This document shows, in pieces, positions 43,005 through 53,132 of a DNA stretch of 59,556 nucleotides (position 1 is its first letter; every line of letters begins with the position of its first letter). The DNA comes from Prevotella sp. Lineage in GTDB: Bacteria; Bacteroidota; Bacteroidia; Bacteroidales; Bacteroidaceae. A program made the position numbers and the translations under genes. The stretch is from assembly GCA_017615355.1 (NCBI GenBank), contig JAGAAJ010000050.1, forward strand, positions 1 through 59,556. The letters run 5' to 3'. The notes under the pieces were generated by a model, which searched no databases, was not told the origin of the DNA, and was given only the letters and a program-made list of their open reading frames with translations.

Positions 43005-45089
43005 ATGGACAAGACGAGAAGTTTTCTGCTTTGTGTATTATGTGTCATCGTTGGCGCATCGTTGTGGTCATGCGGTCACGACGAGGCAGCCCATGAGTTG
43101 CGTGCGGGCCATGCCGATAGTATCATCTTTGCAGCCGGTGCTAATAAGGACTATGAACGCATGAAGCTGCTGGCCGACAGCTTTGAGCAAGCAGGAGACA
43201 TCTCCGCTCTGGAAGCCAACCGCTGGCGCGGCTCTGCCTCTTATCGTCAGGGCCAGTACCGTTCGGCAGAGTATTATTTCAAGAAGGCTTTGGCCTGTGA
43301 GGTAAAGACTGAGCAGGACCAGCTCAGCTATAACAAGTCGGCCCGACGTCTCTCCGAGTTGCTGCTAATCAAGGGCGACTTTGAGGGGTCCTTGGAGGTG
43401 GCTATGCCCGCTGTGGCAAAAATGAAAGAGACGAACACCGGCTCCGACATCGACTATGCTATCCTGCTTAATAATATAGGATGTTGTGAGCTTAACCTCG
43501 GCCGTGAACACGAGGCCAGCGTCAGTTTCTATCAGGCACGTGAGCACTATCGCAACCGCTGGCAGAACGATACTGTGGGTCGCGGAATACAGGAGGCTGT
43601 CCTGGGTACTGTCTACACCAGCCAGGCCTACATCAACACGCGACGTTTCTATGATGCCCTCTACTGGATAGACCGTACGGAAATGCTGTTGGATCTCTAC
43701 AGAGGACAGAAAAAAGCCATGACAGAGCTCTTTGATGAATACCAGGGAGAGATTGATATTATGCGCGCCGTGGCTTTGCTGGGCACCGATAGCGTGGAGG
43801 CAGCAGCTGAGGCATACAAGGCTTTTTTGAGTACCGACTACTCGAAGACGAGTCTTGGACGCATCAATGCCAACGATTATTTGGTGCGAGCCGGTCGATA
43901 TAATGAGGCAGCAGATAATTACCGGTATCTGAACCAGATGCTCGTAGAACGCGACATTGAGTTGACACTCGATAATATTCAGCTATATCTTTTGCCCAAG
44001 GTACGTGCCAACGTGGGTGCCCAGCGACGTGACACGGTGATGGAAACCGCCATGCAGCTTTGTGATGCCCTCGACAGCGCTATAGTTAAGAGTAAGAGTG
44101 ACGATGCAGCCGAGCTGGCCACCATTTACAACACCTCGCAGAAGGAAGCCAAGATTAACCAGCAGCAGGCTGATATGGACCGCCAGCGGTGGGTCAGTCT
44201 TACCGTAGCGCTCTCGCTGCTTATCCTTTTCTTCCTGATCTTTATCTACTTCCGCATCCGCTCTGCTAAGCGTCTTTCCCTTGCACACAAGCGATTGGAG
44301 GAGGCACACTCACAGCTGAAGACCGCCTACGACCAGCTGGAGGAGACTACTGCCGTGAAGGAGCGCATTGAGAGTGAGTTGCGTATCGCACGCGACATAC
44401 AGATGTCGATGGTGCCAGGTGTCTTCCCAGAGCGTGACGATCTTGACATCTATGCCTCGATGACACCAGCCAAGGAGGTGGGTGGCGACCTCTATGGCTA
44501 TCTGCTGATTTCCGATAAGCTGTATTTCTGCGTTGGCGATGTCTCAGGAAAGGGTGTCCCGGCTTCGCTCTTCATGGCACAGGCCACCAGGCTCTTCCGT
44601 ACATTGGCTACGCAGGAGATGATGCCGGATGAAATCGCAACGCGCATGAATGCCGAGCTCTCTGGCGACAACGAGGCAGGCATGTTTGTCACGATGTTTA
44701 TCGGATTGGTAGACCTTACTACTGGCCGTCTCGACTTCTGTAACTGCGGACATAATCCGCCTATCTTGCGTAAGGGCGAACAGGGCGGTGAGTTCCTTGA
44801 GATGGAACCCAATGCACCTATCGGTCTCTGGCCAGGATTGGAGTTTGTCGGCGAGCATATCGACAGTATCAAGAGCTGTCCGCTCTTCGTCTACACCGAT
44901 GGCCTAAATGAAGCTGAGAACCGTCAGCAGGAGCAGTTCGGCGACGATCGTCTACTTGATATCCTCCGTACGGCACATTTCGAGAATGCCCGTCAGGTGG
45001 TGGAGTATCTGAAGGCCGAGGTGGAGAAACATCGCGACGGTGCCGAGCCCAACGACGACCTCACGCTGCTCTGCCTGAAGGTAAGGTAG
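43005..45089 (+). CDS. TPR-sensor SpoIIE/RsbU-type protein phosphatase
   Basis: 694 residues. Lipobox-like LWSCG at about 20-24, so the N-terminus may be lipid-anchored or simply exported. A periplasmic TPR region (about 45-370) follows, then one membrane helix (SLTVALSLLILFFLIFIYF, near 400), a cytosolic coiled coil (HKRLEEAHSQLKTAYDQLEE) and a C-terminal PP2C/SpoIIE domain. That domain carries GGDLYGY, GDVSGKGVPASLFM and CNCGHNPP. Such proteins dephosphorylate anti-sigma-factor antagonists in a partner switch. No STAS or HATPase partner is in the window. Confidence 0.88.
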   Translation: MDKTRSFLLCVLCVIVGASLWSCGHDEAAHELRAGHADSIIFAAGANKDYERMKLLADSFEQAGDISALEANRWRGSASYRQGQYRSAEYYFKKALACEVKTEQDQLSYNKSARRLSELLLIKGDFEGSLEVAMPAVAKMKETNTGSDIDYAILLNNIGCCELNLGREHEASVSFYQAREHYRNRWQNDTVGRGIQEAVLGTVYTSQAYINTRRFYDALYWIDRTEMLLDLYRGQKKAMTELFDEYQGEIDIMRAVALLGTDSVEAAAEAYKAFLSTDYSKTSLGRINANDYLVRAGRYNEAADNYRYLNQMLVERDIELTLDNIQLYLLPKVRANVGAQRRDTVMETAMQLCDALDSAIVKSKSDDAAELATIYNTSQKEAKINQQQADMDRQRWVSLTVALSLLILFFLIFIYFRIRSAKRLSLAHKRLEEAHSQLKTAYDQLEETTAVKERIESELRIARDIQMSMVPGVFPERDDLDIYASMTPAKEVGGDLYGYLLISDKLYFCVGDVSGKGVPASLFMAQATRLFRTLATQEMMPDEIATRMNAELSGDNEAGMFVTMFIGLVDLTTGRLDFCNCGHNPPILRKGEQGGEFLEMEPNAPIGLWPGLEFVGEHIDSIKSCPLFVYTDGLNEAENRQQEQFGDDRLLDILRTAHFENARQVVEYLKAEVEKHRDGAEPNDDLTLLCLKVR

Positions 45090-45117
45090 TTTTTTCTGAG
45101 TTACGTTACAATAATCA

Positions 45118-47556
45118 TCAGAACTCAACGATGACTTTGCCGTTGATTTGGCGGCCTGTCAGGTAGTTGGGCACGGCCCATTGGCGGTTGGTGACGTCGG
45201 TTACCCAGTAATAGCTGTTGACATTGCTGATACCGAAGAGATTCAGACAGTCCAATCCTAACCAAATGCGTTTTACACCCCATTTCTCATTTCTTGCTTC
45301 ACTCTTGGCACTTCCTAATGCGAGGTAGCTCATGCCGATGTCGGCACGCTTGTAGGCAGGAGCTCGGAAGCTCTGTGCCTCGATGCCTCTGTGCGGTGCT
45401 CCGAAGGGCAGACCGTCGGCATATGCCAGGCGCAATGTCATCTTCCATCGGTCGGTACCTGGGAAATAGTCGGTGAAGTGCAGGTTCAGGGCGTAGCGCT
45501 GGTCGGTGGGCAGAGGAACCCACTGGCCTTGATATTTCTGCTGGGTGCGCATCAGCGAGAAGCTGACCCACGAGTCGGTGCCGGGAACGAACTCGCCATA
45601 TAGCTTCATGTCGATACCCAAGGCATAGCCAGAGGTAAGGTTCTCGCCGTAATAGGTCACCTTCACGTTCTGCACATTGTAGGGGATGAGGTTTGACAGA
45701 GCTTTGTAGTAGGCCTCGGCGGTGAACTTATACTTGCGGTCGTTCATCTTGAAACGGTAGTCGAAAGCCGTGAGCACCTGCCACGACTGCTGGCTCTTGA
45801 TGTTGCGGTTGAGGGTGACAGCGGTGACGCCACTACTGGTCAGTGTGGTGTCGCGAAGCTCTTTGTAGAACGGAGCCTGATAGTAGAGACCTGTGGCAAA
45901 GCGGTAGGTGATATCGGGATTGCTGGCAGGTACGATAGCTAAAGAGGCGCGTGGCGAAAGCAATGTCTCGCGGTTGAATGTCCAATGGGCGAAACGAAGG
46001 CCGTAAGTGAGGGTGAAGAAGGTGTGGCGGGACTCATCTGCCTCCTCCGACTGGGAATTGGTGCTCCAGCGGAAGATATCCTGCACATAGCCCTCAACGC
46101 GGCGCGACTTCATGTCTTGATTTGAGGCGAGGGTGTAGATGAGGTCAAGGCGCTGGCCAGTATGTGGCACGCTGTAACCGCTCGAGTCACGCATCTCATA
46201 TTCACGGCTTTGCTCCTTGATGTGCTCCCATTTATAGGTAAGGCCTGCCTCTATGTCGTGTTTCCTGAGCTTTTTGTTTAGCATCAACTTCACACTCTGC
46301 ACACGGCCTGTGAGGTAGTTGCGGGCGTGCTCGGCATAGGTTCCCACACCCAACTGCTCGGCACTGCCTGTATCATCGAGCCAGTATTGACCTTGGATGT
46401 CGTAGCGCTCCTGCTCCTTGGTGTAGAAGGCACTCCACAGCAGCTTGACGCTTGTGCTGTCACCGATATGACGTGTCAGCGAGGCGGTGCCGAAGAGGGT
46501 ACGGAAGATGTCTTTTTCCTGACCGTCGAAGTAAACCTTGAATGATTTGGCGTCCTCCATCGTGCCGAACTTTGTCTCACGATCCTTAGGACGGAAGTTG
46601 TAGTGGTTCTCCGAGATGTTGCCAAGGAAATCGAGCGTCCAGCGGCGGTTGGGCTTCCAGGTCATATAGGTCTGGTAGTCAAGCTGGTTGGGACGGTATT
46701 CGCCTGTGGTCTCCAGAGAGCCTAAGAGGTAGCGGTTAGTCTTGTAGCGCAGACCGTGGCTCATGGAAAAGTGCTTGGAGTTGCCATAGCCAATGTATGC
46801 CGAACCGCCCAGCAGGCTGGCTGACGCCGTGGCCTCGAGTTTCTCTGGACGGCGGTAGGTGATGTCAAGAGCGCTGGACATTTTGTCACCGTACTTCGCA
46901 GAGAAACCGCCTGATGAGAAGCCCACTCGCTCCACCATATCGGCATTGATGATAGAGAGCCCTTCCTGCTGTCCGGAGCGGATAAGCAGGGGACGGTAGA
47001 CCTCCACATTATTAATATAGACGGAGTTCTCGTCAAAGGAACCGCCGCGCACGTTGTACTGGCTGCTTAATTCGTTATGGGTGGAGACCCCAGCCTGCTG
47101 CTGGATGAGCTCTTCTATGGCGTTTCCTGTTACGCTGACGGCACCTGTGCGCAAATCTTTGATGTCAAGCTGCTCCATCTGGTCGGTCTGACGCCGCCTT
47201 TCAGTCACCACCACTTCGCCGAGTTCCCCATCTGCACGCAGAAGGATGCGCAGGGTTTGTGTTCCTTGCGGTTTGTAGAGGGTTTTTGTGCGTGGCTTAT
47301 AGCCCACCGATGAGAAGCTCACCTTCACCGAATCGGCTGTCTGCAGAGTCAGGTGGTATTCGCCCTTGATATTTGTGAAGGTCACTTTGCTCTGCTCACC
47401 ACAAGCCACAGTGGCAAACTCAACGGGCTTGCCTTCATCATCGGTCACTAGTCCTTTCAGCGTAAATGTCTGACCGACAGCCTGTAGTGCTGTCAGTAGC
47501 AGTAACATCATTATGGCAATGTGACGGAACACATTGCCTTTGTATGAGTGTATCAT
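45118..47556 (-). CDS. TonB-dependent outer-membrane receptor
   Basis: 812 residues. Signal peptide (to about 28), a CarboxypepD_reg-like sandwich (about 30-110, KGLVTDDEGKPVEFATV), a plug domain (about 125-240, with YNVRGGSFDENSVYINNVEVY) and a 22-strand barrel. No SusD partner lies beside it, so it is not a classical SusC. The last strand ends in Phe (VIVEF), as usual for barrels. It is last of three genes after GH95 and GNAT on the same strand, so fucosylated glycan fragments are possible ligands (inference). Confidence 0.92.
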   Translation of the reverse strand: MIHSYKGNVFRHIAIMMLLLLTALQAVGQTFTLKGLVTDDEGKPVEFATVACGEQSKVTFTNIKGEYHLTLQTADSVKVSFSSVGYKPRTKTLYKPQGTQTLRILLRADGELGEVVVTERRRQTDQMEQLDIKDLRTGAVSVTGNAIEELIQQQAGVSTHNELSSQYNVRGGSFDENSVYINNVEVYRPLLIRSGQQEGLSIINADMVERVGFSSGGFSAKYGDKMSSALDITYRRPEKLEATASASLLGGSAYIGYGNSKHFSMSHGLRYKTNRYLLGSLETTGEYRPNQLDYQTYMTWKPNRRWTLDFLGNISENHYNFRPKDRETKFGTMEDAKSFKVYFDGQEKDIFRTLFGTASLTRHIGDSTSVKLLWSAFYTKEQERYDIQGQYWLDDTGSAEQLGVGTYAEHARNYLTGRVQSVKLMLNKKLRKHDIEAGLTYKWEHIKEQSREYEMRDSSGYSVPHTGQRLDLIYTLASNQDMKSRRVEGYVQDIFRWSTNSQSEEADESRHTFFTLTYGLRFAHWTFNRETLLSPRASLAIVPASNPDITYRFATGLYYQAPFYKELRDTTLTSSGVTAVTLNRNIKSQQSWQVLTAFDYRFKMNDRKYKFTAEAYYKALSNLIPYNVQNVKVTYYGENLTSGYALGIDMKLYGEFVPGTDSWVSFSLMRTQQKYQGQWVPLPTDQRYALNLHFTDYFPGTDRWKMTLRLAYADGLPFGAPHRGIEAQSFRAPAYKRADIGMSYLALGSAKSEARNEKWGVKRIWLGLDCLNLFGISNVNSYYWVTDVTNRQWAVPNYLTGRQINGKVIVEF

Positions 47557-47604
47557 CTCTTCAATAACGCTGATGCACTCCGTTTTATTGTGTGAGATGG
47601 GCTG

Positions 47605-48603
47605 TTAGTCGCGGTAAATCCACGAAAGGAGTGAGTTGATCCATTTGATGGAGCAGCGGAACCAACGGTAGGTGGTGACGGGCTTGCCGCCGAAGCGAAG
47701 GATGAACTCGCGGAATTTGTTCTTGCGGAAGGGTAGGCCCACGTCCATAAAGAGGATATGCTCGTAGCCACGGCTATGGGCATCCTTGATGGCGTGCCAA
47801 ATGGTGAGCTCGCGCGGATGCACCCAGGCGAAGGACTTGCGGCGGTAAGCGGCATACCAGAGGTAGGCCTGATGATTGGAGTAGACAACGGCAGAGCAGC
47901 CCACCACGCGATTATGATAGCGGGTGAGGTAGAGACGGCCGTCATCGTGTAGCTCTATCCCTTCCTTTCCTTCCTCCATCGGCAGTCCGCTGAATGAGTG
48001 GAAGAACTCATCGGCGGGGATGTAGCGCTTGGGCTTTAACCAGTTGTGATGGCGCAGCAACTTCATAAACTCTTTGAAGTCGTCCTCACTCTTCACCTCG
48101 TCGGTAATGACACCGCGCTCGTAGGCATTGTCGATGCGCTGCTGAAGGGCAGGCGTGATGCGTTCTTCCGGCGTGCGTGAATGCAGCGAGTTGTGGATGC
48201 TCATCCACCGCACAGGGAAGTAGCGGGCAGCACGTAGCTGGCGGTAGCCGAACATCTTATGGCTCAAGTGGCTTACCTCCACATACAGCATTCGCGGCCC
48301 CAGCTTTGAGGTCAGGGCCTTCAACATCTGGTCGAAGGCATCTCCGCTACTCTCCTTGTACACCCCTTCGCCCATGATGCGGCAATGCATGTAATAATAG
48401 GGTGGAAACCACGACGAGCGATAACGCACTACAGCCAGCATCTGCGCCAACAGCGAGCCGTTGTCGTCGACCAGCGTCACCATATAGGGACGGTGGCGAG
48501 GCGTCTGCTGGCACAGGGCGAAGAACTGCGCGCTGTGGAAGAAATTGTCTTCCATCAGTCCTTCAGGCAGGGTATCGCCACTGGTGTAAATGCGGGTATT
48601 CAT
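47605..48603 (-). CDS. GNAT/FemAB-like acyltransferase
   Basis: 332 residues from MNTRIYTSGDTLPEG. Two GNAT-like halves of the FemAB arrangement are seen: an N-terminal half with PYMVTLVDDNGSLLAQML and PYYYMHCRIMG, and a C-terminal half with LTRYHNRVVGCSAVV and ELTIWHAIKDAHSRGYEHILFMDVG. The target is unknown; relatives act on cell-wall peptides or surface sugars. It starts 4 bp after the GH95 stop, clearly co-transcribed, and the TonB receptor gene follows 48 bp later. Confidence 0.82.
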   Translation of the reverse strand: MNTRIYTSGDTLPEGLMEDNFFHSAQFFALCQQTPRHRPYMVTLVDDNGSLLAQMLAVVRYRSSWFPPYYYMHCRIMGEGVYKESSGDAFDQMLKALTSKLGPRMLYVEVSHLSHKMFGYRQLRAARYFPVRWMSIHNSLHSRTPEERITPALQQRIDNAYERGVITDEVKSEDDFKEFMKLLRHHNWLKPKRYIPADEFFHSFSGLPMEEGKEGIELHDDGRLYLTRYHNRVVGCSAVVYSNHQAYLWYAAYRRKSFAWVHPRELTIWHAIKDAHSRGYEHILFMDVGLPFRKNKFREFILRFGGKPVTTYRWFRCSIKWINSLLSWIYRD

Positions 48604-48607
48604 GGGA

Positions 48608-51112
48608 TTATTGGGCGGTGAAGGTATAGACTTTTCCTGCTTGGGTGTCAAGGTCGTACTCGTAGATAGGCTTCAGCGATAGCTGCTGAAAATCTTTCAG
48701 TTCAGGAGAGCGTAGAGGCTCACGTATGCTGGCGGGCTGCAACAGTTCATTGGGGCAGGAACCAGTAGCCTCGCGCAAGCCTTTGCCCTTCATCGGTATA
48801 TAAGAACGAAGGCGCAGGGTGCCGCCGATGGTGGAGCGGATGGTAGCCTTGCTGATGCAGCCGTCAGTCCACTGCTCGTCTACAATGAAGCCGCCGCGGG
48901 CACGCAGACCTTTGACCTCACCCTTACTCCACGTCTTGGGCAGGGCAGGCAACAGATGCACAGCGCCGTCGTGGCTCTGAAGAAGCATCTCACAGATACC
49001 TGCGGAGACACCGAAGTTACCATCAATCTGGAAGGGTGGATGAGCGTCGAAGAGGTTGGGATAGGTGCGGCCATTGGGGAATTGGCGCATCTTGGAGTCA
49101 TCGGGCAGCAGATGCAGCATATTCTTGATAATGGTGAAGGCATGGTCGCCGTCGAGCATCCTTGCCCAGAAGTTTGTCTTCCAACCGAGACTCCAGCCCG
49201 TAGCCATATCGCCGCGCTGGTTTAGCGTGTTGGCGGCGGCAGTGAACAAGTCGGGATGGCTATATGGTGAGATTTGGTTCGAGGGATACAAACCATAGAG
49301 GTGTGAGATATGGCGGTGTTCATCCTTCGGATCGTCGGCATCGATAATCCACTCCTGCAACTGCCCGTAGCGGCCAATCTGCATTGGAGGAAGTTTTGAG
49401 AGTTGAGAGTTGAGAGTTGAAATATAAGAGTCGTCTTTTCCCAAAGCTTTGGCAGCCATGAGTGTCTGCGACAACACATCGAAGGCAATCTGGTTGTCCA
49501 TTGTCGAGCCGGCGGTGACATTGGTGCCCTTGCCACGTGGACCGTGTTCAGGTGAAACGGTGGGCACGGTCATCAGCCAGCCTGCCGCCTGCTTCACTTC
49601 GCCTGTATCAGGATATTCCTTCATATAGTCGAGAAGGAAATCAGCGGCGCCCTTCATCACAGGATAATATTCGGCGAGGAATTGCTTGTCGCCCGTGTAG
49701 AGATAATGCTGCCAGAGGTGTGTGGTCAGCCAGGCACCGCCAGTGGGGAACATACCCCAGGGCGTGCCGTCGACTGGGCCTGCTATGCGCCATAAATCGG
49801 TGTTGTGGTGAGCCACCCAGCCCTTGCAGCCGTACATCGTCTTGGCTGTTTCGGCACCTGTTTCGCTTAAATCCTTAATCATCGAGAAGAGGGGCTGCTG
49901 CGTCTCGGCGAGATTGCCGACGAGTGCAGGCCAGTAGTTCATCTCGGCGTTGATGTTGATGGTGTACTTCGAGTCCCACGGCGCGTTCATCTTGTCATTC
50001 CATACACCCTGCAGATTGGCGGGCTGTCCGCCGGGCTGGCTCGATGAGATGAGCAGGTAGCGTCCGTATTGCATCATCAGCGCCACCATGTCAAGATCGG
50101 TGGGATTCTCGGCAAAGGCCTCCACGCGTTTGTCGGTCTCCAAAGTTGATGCATCCGTCTTGGGCAACGTCAGCGAAACGCGGTCGTACTGCTCCTGATA
50201 TTTCTTTATGTGTGCCTTCAGCAGTTCTTTGTACGACTTTCCGTGCGCCGTGAACAATCTCTCATTGACCTTCTTCATGGCATTGCCGCTGACATCGTGG
50301 TAGTTCACGAAGTTGGTAGCTGCCGCAATGTGTAGGGTAGCCGTCGTAGCGTTTTCTACGGTTATCGTTTTTTTGTCATTGCTATCCACGTGGCCGTCTG
50401 TCTCCACATACACCGAGCAAGCCGCCTTCAGCCCTGGCTGAATGCCCTCATGCTCCACGCCATCGACAGTCATAAACATCTGCGCATCATGCAAGCCGTT
50501 CTGCGAGCCGGAGATACTGCCAATCATCGGTTCATGATTCGTTTTCTGCAACGGAGAGGTGAACTCCAAATTGAATGATAGGGCGCCTTTCTTGTCGGCC
50601 TTCATCTGAACGACAATCACACTATCAGCCTGCGAGGCAAAGACGGTGCGCTCGTATTTCACGCCGTCATATATATAAGATGTGGTGGCGGTGGCATCGC
50701 CGAGATTCAGCTCGCGGCGATAATCGGTCACGTCCTTATGGCCCAGCGTCAGTTTCAGACTTCCCAATGGCAGGAACCTCATACCGTGAGGACCTTTGAT
50801 AAAATGCTGGTCGATGAGCTTCGAGGCCTCGAACTCCTTCCCTTGGAAGATGAGACGGCGCACCTCGTCAAGTGCTACGAGCGATTCGGTAGAATTGTTG
50901 TTATGGGGTGAGCCGCTCCAGAAAGTCTCTTCGTTCAGCTGTATCTCCTCGGTGTCGGTGCCGCCGTAGACCATTGCACCTAAATGGCTGTTGCCGATGG
51001 GCAGTGCCTCAAGCCAGTGCTGTGCTGGATGGCTGTACCACAACTTGTGCTGCTGTGCCATCGCGGTGATGGCAAGAAGTAGAAAAAGCGGGAAAAGATA
51101 GAATCGTTTCAT
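48608..51112 (-). CDS. Secreted GH95 alpha-L-fucosidase (or L-galactosidase)
   Basis: 834 residues from [20 protein letters not shown] (signal peptide). The GH95 layout is an N-terminal beta-supersandwich ([19 protein letters not shown]), an alpha/alpha barrel with [18 protein letters not shown] and [10 protein letters not shown] (catalytic Asn/Asp region), and a C-terminal beta domain. Family members release alpha-1,2-fucose or alpha-L-galactose from host or plant glycans. A short segment (about 562-573, YISTLNSQL) is encoded by GTTGAGA heptamers and looks inserted. First gene of the GH95-GNAT-TonB receptor operon. Confidence 0.93.
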   Translation of the reverse strand: MKRFYLFPLFLLLAITAMAQQHKLWYSHPAQHWLEALPIGNSHLGAMVYGGTDTEEIQLNEETFWSGSPHNNNSTESLVALDEVRRLIFQGKEFEASKLIDQHFIKGPHGMRFLPLGSLKLTLGHKDVTDYRRELNLGDATATTSYIYDGVKYERTVFASQADSVIVVQMKADKKGALSFNLEFTSPLQKTNHEPMIGSISGSQNGLHDAQMFMTVDGVEHEGIQPGLKAACSVYVETDGHVDSNDKKTITVENATTATLHIAAATNFVNYHDVSGNAMKKVNERLFTAHGKSYKELLKAHIKKYQEQYDRVSLTLPKTDASTLETDKRVEAFAENPTDLDMVALMMQYGRYLLISSSQPGGQPANLQGVWNDKMNAPWDSKYTININAEMNYWPALVGNLAETQQPLFSMIKDLSETGAETAKTMYGCKGWVAHHNTDLWRIAGPVDGTPWGMFPTGGAWLTTHLWQHYLYTGDKQFLAEYYPVMKGAADFLLDYMKEYPDTGEVKQAAGWLMTVPTVSPEHGPRGKGTNVTAGSTMDNQIAFDVLSQTLMAAKALGKDDSYISTLNSQLSKLPPMQIGRYGQLQEWIIDADDPKDEHRHISHLYGLYPSNQISPYSHPDLFTAAANTLNQRGDMATGWSLGWKTNFWARMLDGDHAFTIIKNMLHLLPDDSKMRQFPNGRTYPNLFDAHPPFQIDGNFGVSAGICEMLLQSHDGAVHLLPALPKTWSKGEVKGLRARGGFIVDEQWTDGCISKATIRSTIGGTLRLRSYIPMKGKGLREATGSCPNELLQPASIREPLRSPELKDFQQLSLKPIYEYDLDTQAGKVYTFTAQ
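49393..49420 (-). repeat. GTTGAGA heptamers inside GH95 gene
   Basis: GTTTTGAGA, GTTGAGA, GTTGAGA, GTTGA in 7-bp register, read in the stop-free direction to give STLNSQL, matching the peptide encoded by the metH elements. Confidence 0.7.
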
Positions 51113-51144
51113 GACGTTTTGCTTAGTTATTGTTGTTTTGTGTG

Positions 51145-51152
51145 CAAAGATA
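51145..51152 (-). promoter_or_regulatory. -7 box of GH95 operon
   Basis: TATCTTTG on the minus strand, 33 bp before the GH95 start. Confidence 0.6.
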
Positions 51153-51226
51153 ATCATTTTTAGTAGAAACTTCGGCCCTTTAACTCCCTTTAACGCCGAT
51201 AAATCCTCCTTTTGCTTGCTTATTCG

Positions 51227-51234
51227 TACCTTTG
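51227..51234 (+). promoter_or_regulatory. -7 box of nitroreductase operon
   Basis: TACCTTTG 26 bp before the ATG at 51261. It rules out the much longer upstream reading frame start at 51111. Confidence 0.6.
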
Positions 51235-51260
51235 CAGAAAATTCTAACAAAAAGACGCTT

Positions 51261-51788
51261 ATGACAAACTTTAAAGATTTGGTGCAGTTGCGCCGCTCGC
51301 ATCGGAAATTCACCGATGAAGAGATTGATGCCGAAGATGTGCGACTGATTATGCGTGCTGGCTTGATGGCTCCGACGAGCAAGGGTCAACGGGCATGGCA
51401 GTTCGTCGTAGTAGACGACAAAATGGATTTGGAAAAGCTTAGCGACGCCAAGGACATGGGTGGGCAGCTCATCAAGGGTGCAGCGCTGGCCATCGTTATG
51501 TTGGGCGATCCCATGCAGAACGATTGCTGGGTGGAGGATGGCTCTATTGCCGCCATTTCCATGCAGTATCAGGCTGAGGAATTGGGTTTGGGTTCCTGCT
51601 GGGTACAGATGCGTGGTCGTGGTCTGAGCGACGGCACGTCGGCTGACACCGTTATCCGCGGCATCCTCGACATCCCCGAGAACTTCAGCGTGCTCTGTGT
51701 CATCGCCGTAGGTCATAAGGCCGACGAGCGCAAGCCGCAGAACGAGGATAAGCTGAAGTGGGAGAATGTGCACGTCGGAAAGTTCTGA
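51261..51788 (+). CDS. Nitroreductase-family FMN oxidoreductase
   Basis: 175 residues from [17 protein letters not shown], where RRSHRKF is the FMN-phosphate binding start of the family. [16 protein letters not shown] and [23 protein letters not shown] follow, with FCVIA-type C-terminal strands ([13 protein letters not shown]). Reduces nitro compounds, quinones or similar with NAD(P)H; the natural substrate is unknown. First gene of a four-gene run with DUF2520, kdsC and maf. Confidence 0.93.
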   Translation: MTNFKDLVQLRRSHRKFTDEEIDAEDVRLIMRAGLMAPTSKGQRAWQFVVVDDKMDLEKLSDAKDMGGQLIKGAALAIVMLGDPMQNDCWVEDGSIAAISMQYQAEELGLGSCWVQMRGRGLSDGTSADTVIRGILDIPENFSVLCVIAVGHKADERKPQNEDKLKWENVHVGKF

Positions 51789-51818
51789 GCAATAAGATAA
51801 CCAATAATCGATTATCTC

Positions 51819-52616
51819 GTGAATATCGTCTTTATAGGTGCAGGACGTTTGGCCACGCAGTTTGCCAAGGCCTTGTATGCCAAAGGACATACCATTTCGG
51901 CGGTGTTCAGCCGCACGATGGAGAGCGCCTCTGCTTTGACCAGCATGGTTGGTGGTTTCCCCACCGACACCATCGCCGCCCTCCCTCTTGATGCCGATGC
52001 CTACATCCTCGCCGTGAAGGACTCGGTGTTGCCCGCACTCATCACTCAGCTGAAGGAGGGTAGGGAAGAGCGCCCCATGTACCACACGGCAGGCAGTGTG
52101 CCGATGACGGTCTTCGAAGGTGTACACCATCACGGTGTCATCTATCCTATGCAGACCTTCTCGAAGGAGCGCGATGTCGATTTCGCCCATCTTCCTATTT
52201 TCATCGAGGCCAACGACGATGAGTCGCTGAAAGTGGCCACTGAGTTGGCTATATCCGTCAGCGACAATGTACGTCAGCTGAGCAGCGAGGAACGCCGCCA
52301 TTTGCACCTTGCTGCCGTCTTTGCCTGCAATTTCTCTAACCATTGCTACACGTTGGCTGCCGATATCCTCGAGCGATACGGCGTGCCTTTCGATGTACTG
52401 TTGCCTCTTATTGATGAGACGACGCAGAAGGCGCATACCCTGCATCCCCGTGATGCCCAGACAGGCCCTGCCGTACGATACGATGAGAATGTCATTGCAG
52501 CGCAGCTCCAGCTGTTGGTCGACAAACCGCTCATGCAGCAGGTCTACGACGTGATGAGCCGCAGCATTCACGAATCTTCCATTATACCAACCCCTCATAT
52601 TTCTCTCAATGATTAA
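51819..52616 (+). CDS. DUF2520 / Rossmann-like oxidoreductase
   Basis: 265 residues with a GTG start. N-terminal NAD(P)-binding Rossmann fold (VFIGAGRLATQFAKAL, glycine motif at about 6-11; a second part DAYILAVKDSVLP). A helical C-terminal domain follows (HLAAVFACNFSNHCYTLAADIL), as in DUF2520 and pyrroline-5-carboxylate reductase-like proteins. Its reaction is unknown. The final 8 bp overlap the start of kdsC, implying translational coupling. Confidence 0.88.
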   Translation: MNIVFIGAGRLATQFAKALYAKGHTISAVFSRTMESASALTSMVGGFPTDTIAALPLDADAYILAVKDSVLPALITQLKEGREERPMYHTAGSVPMTVFEGVHHHGVIYPMQTFSKERDVDFAHLPIFIEANDDESLKVATELAISVSDNVRQLSSEERRHLHLAAVFACNFSNHCYTLAADILERYGVPFDVLLPLIDETTQKAHTLHPRDAQTGPAVRYDENVIAAQLQLLVDKPLMQQVYDVMSRSIHESSIIPTPHISLND

Positions 52617-53127
52617 CTACGACCTCAGAAAAATCCGCGCCATCATCTTCGATGTCGATGGCGTCCTCTCATGTGAGACCATCCCTATGGGCCTTGACGG
52701 CATCCCCATGCGCACCGCCAACATCAAGGACGGCTATGCCCTCCAGTTGGCTGTGAAGCTAGGCCTTCGCATGGCCATTATGACGGGAGCCAATGTCGAG
52801 GCTGTGCGTCATCGCTATGAGACGCTGGGTCTTACCGATATCTTTATCGGCTGCTCGGTGAAGATGCGCACCTATGAGGCGTTCCTTAAGCAATATAGTT
52901 TGAAGGACGAGGAGGTGATGTATATGGGCGATGACATCCCCGACCTTGAAGTGATGCGCCGTGTGGGTTGCCCCGTCTGCCCGAAGGATGCTTGCCCTGA
53001 GGTGAAGGAGGCCTGCATTTATGTCAGCCACTGTCGCGGCGGTCAGGGATGTGCCCGTGACGTTATTGAGCAGACGCTGCGTGCCCAGGGCCTCTGGCAG
53101 ATGAATGCCACAGCCTTCGGTTGGTAA
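52609..53127 (+). CDS. kdsC: KdsC-type HAD phosphatase (Kdo-8-phosphate phosphatase)
   Basis: 172 residues, the cap-less HAD C0 family that forms tetramers. Motif I DVDGVLS carries both catalytic Asp residues. Motif II is in AIMTGANVEAVRHR, a Lys in SVKMRTYEAF, and motif IV in MYMGDDIPDLEVM. It makes Kdo for lipid A core, the step before kdsB (at 29761). Other small sugar-phosphate substrates cannot be excluded. It ends TAATAA and is followed by a 9-bp array with extra in-frame TAGs. Confidence 0.92.
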   Translation: MINYDLRKIRAIIFDVDGVLSCETIPMGLDGIPMRTANIKDGYALQLAVKLGLRMAIMTGANVEAVRHRYETLGLTDIFIGCSVKMRTYEAFLKQYSLKDEEVMYMGDDIPDLEVMRRVGCPVCPKDACPEVKEACIYVSHCRGGQGCARDVIEQTLRAQGLWQMNATAFGW

Positions 53128-53132
53128 TAAAA

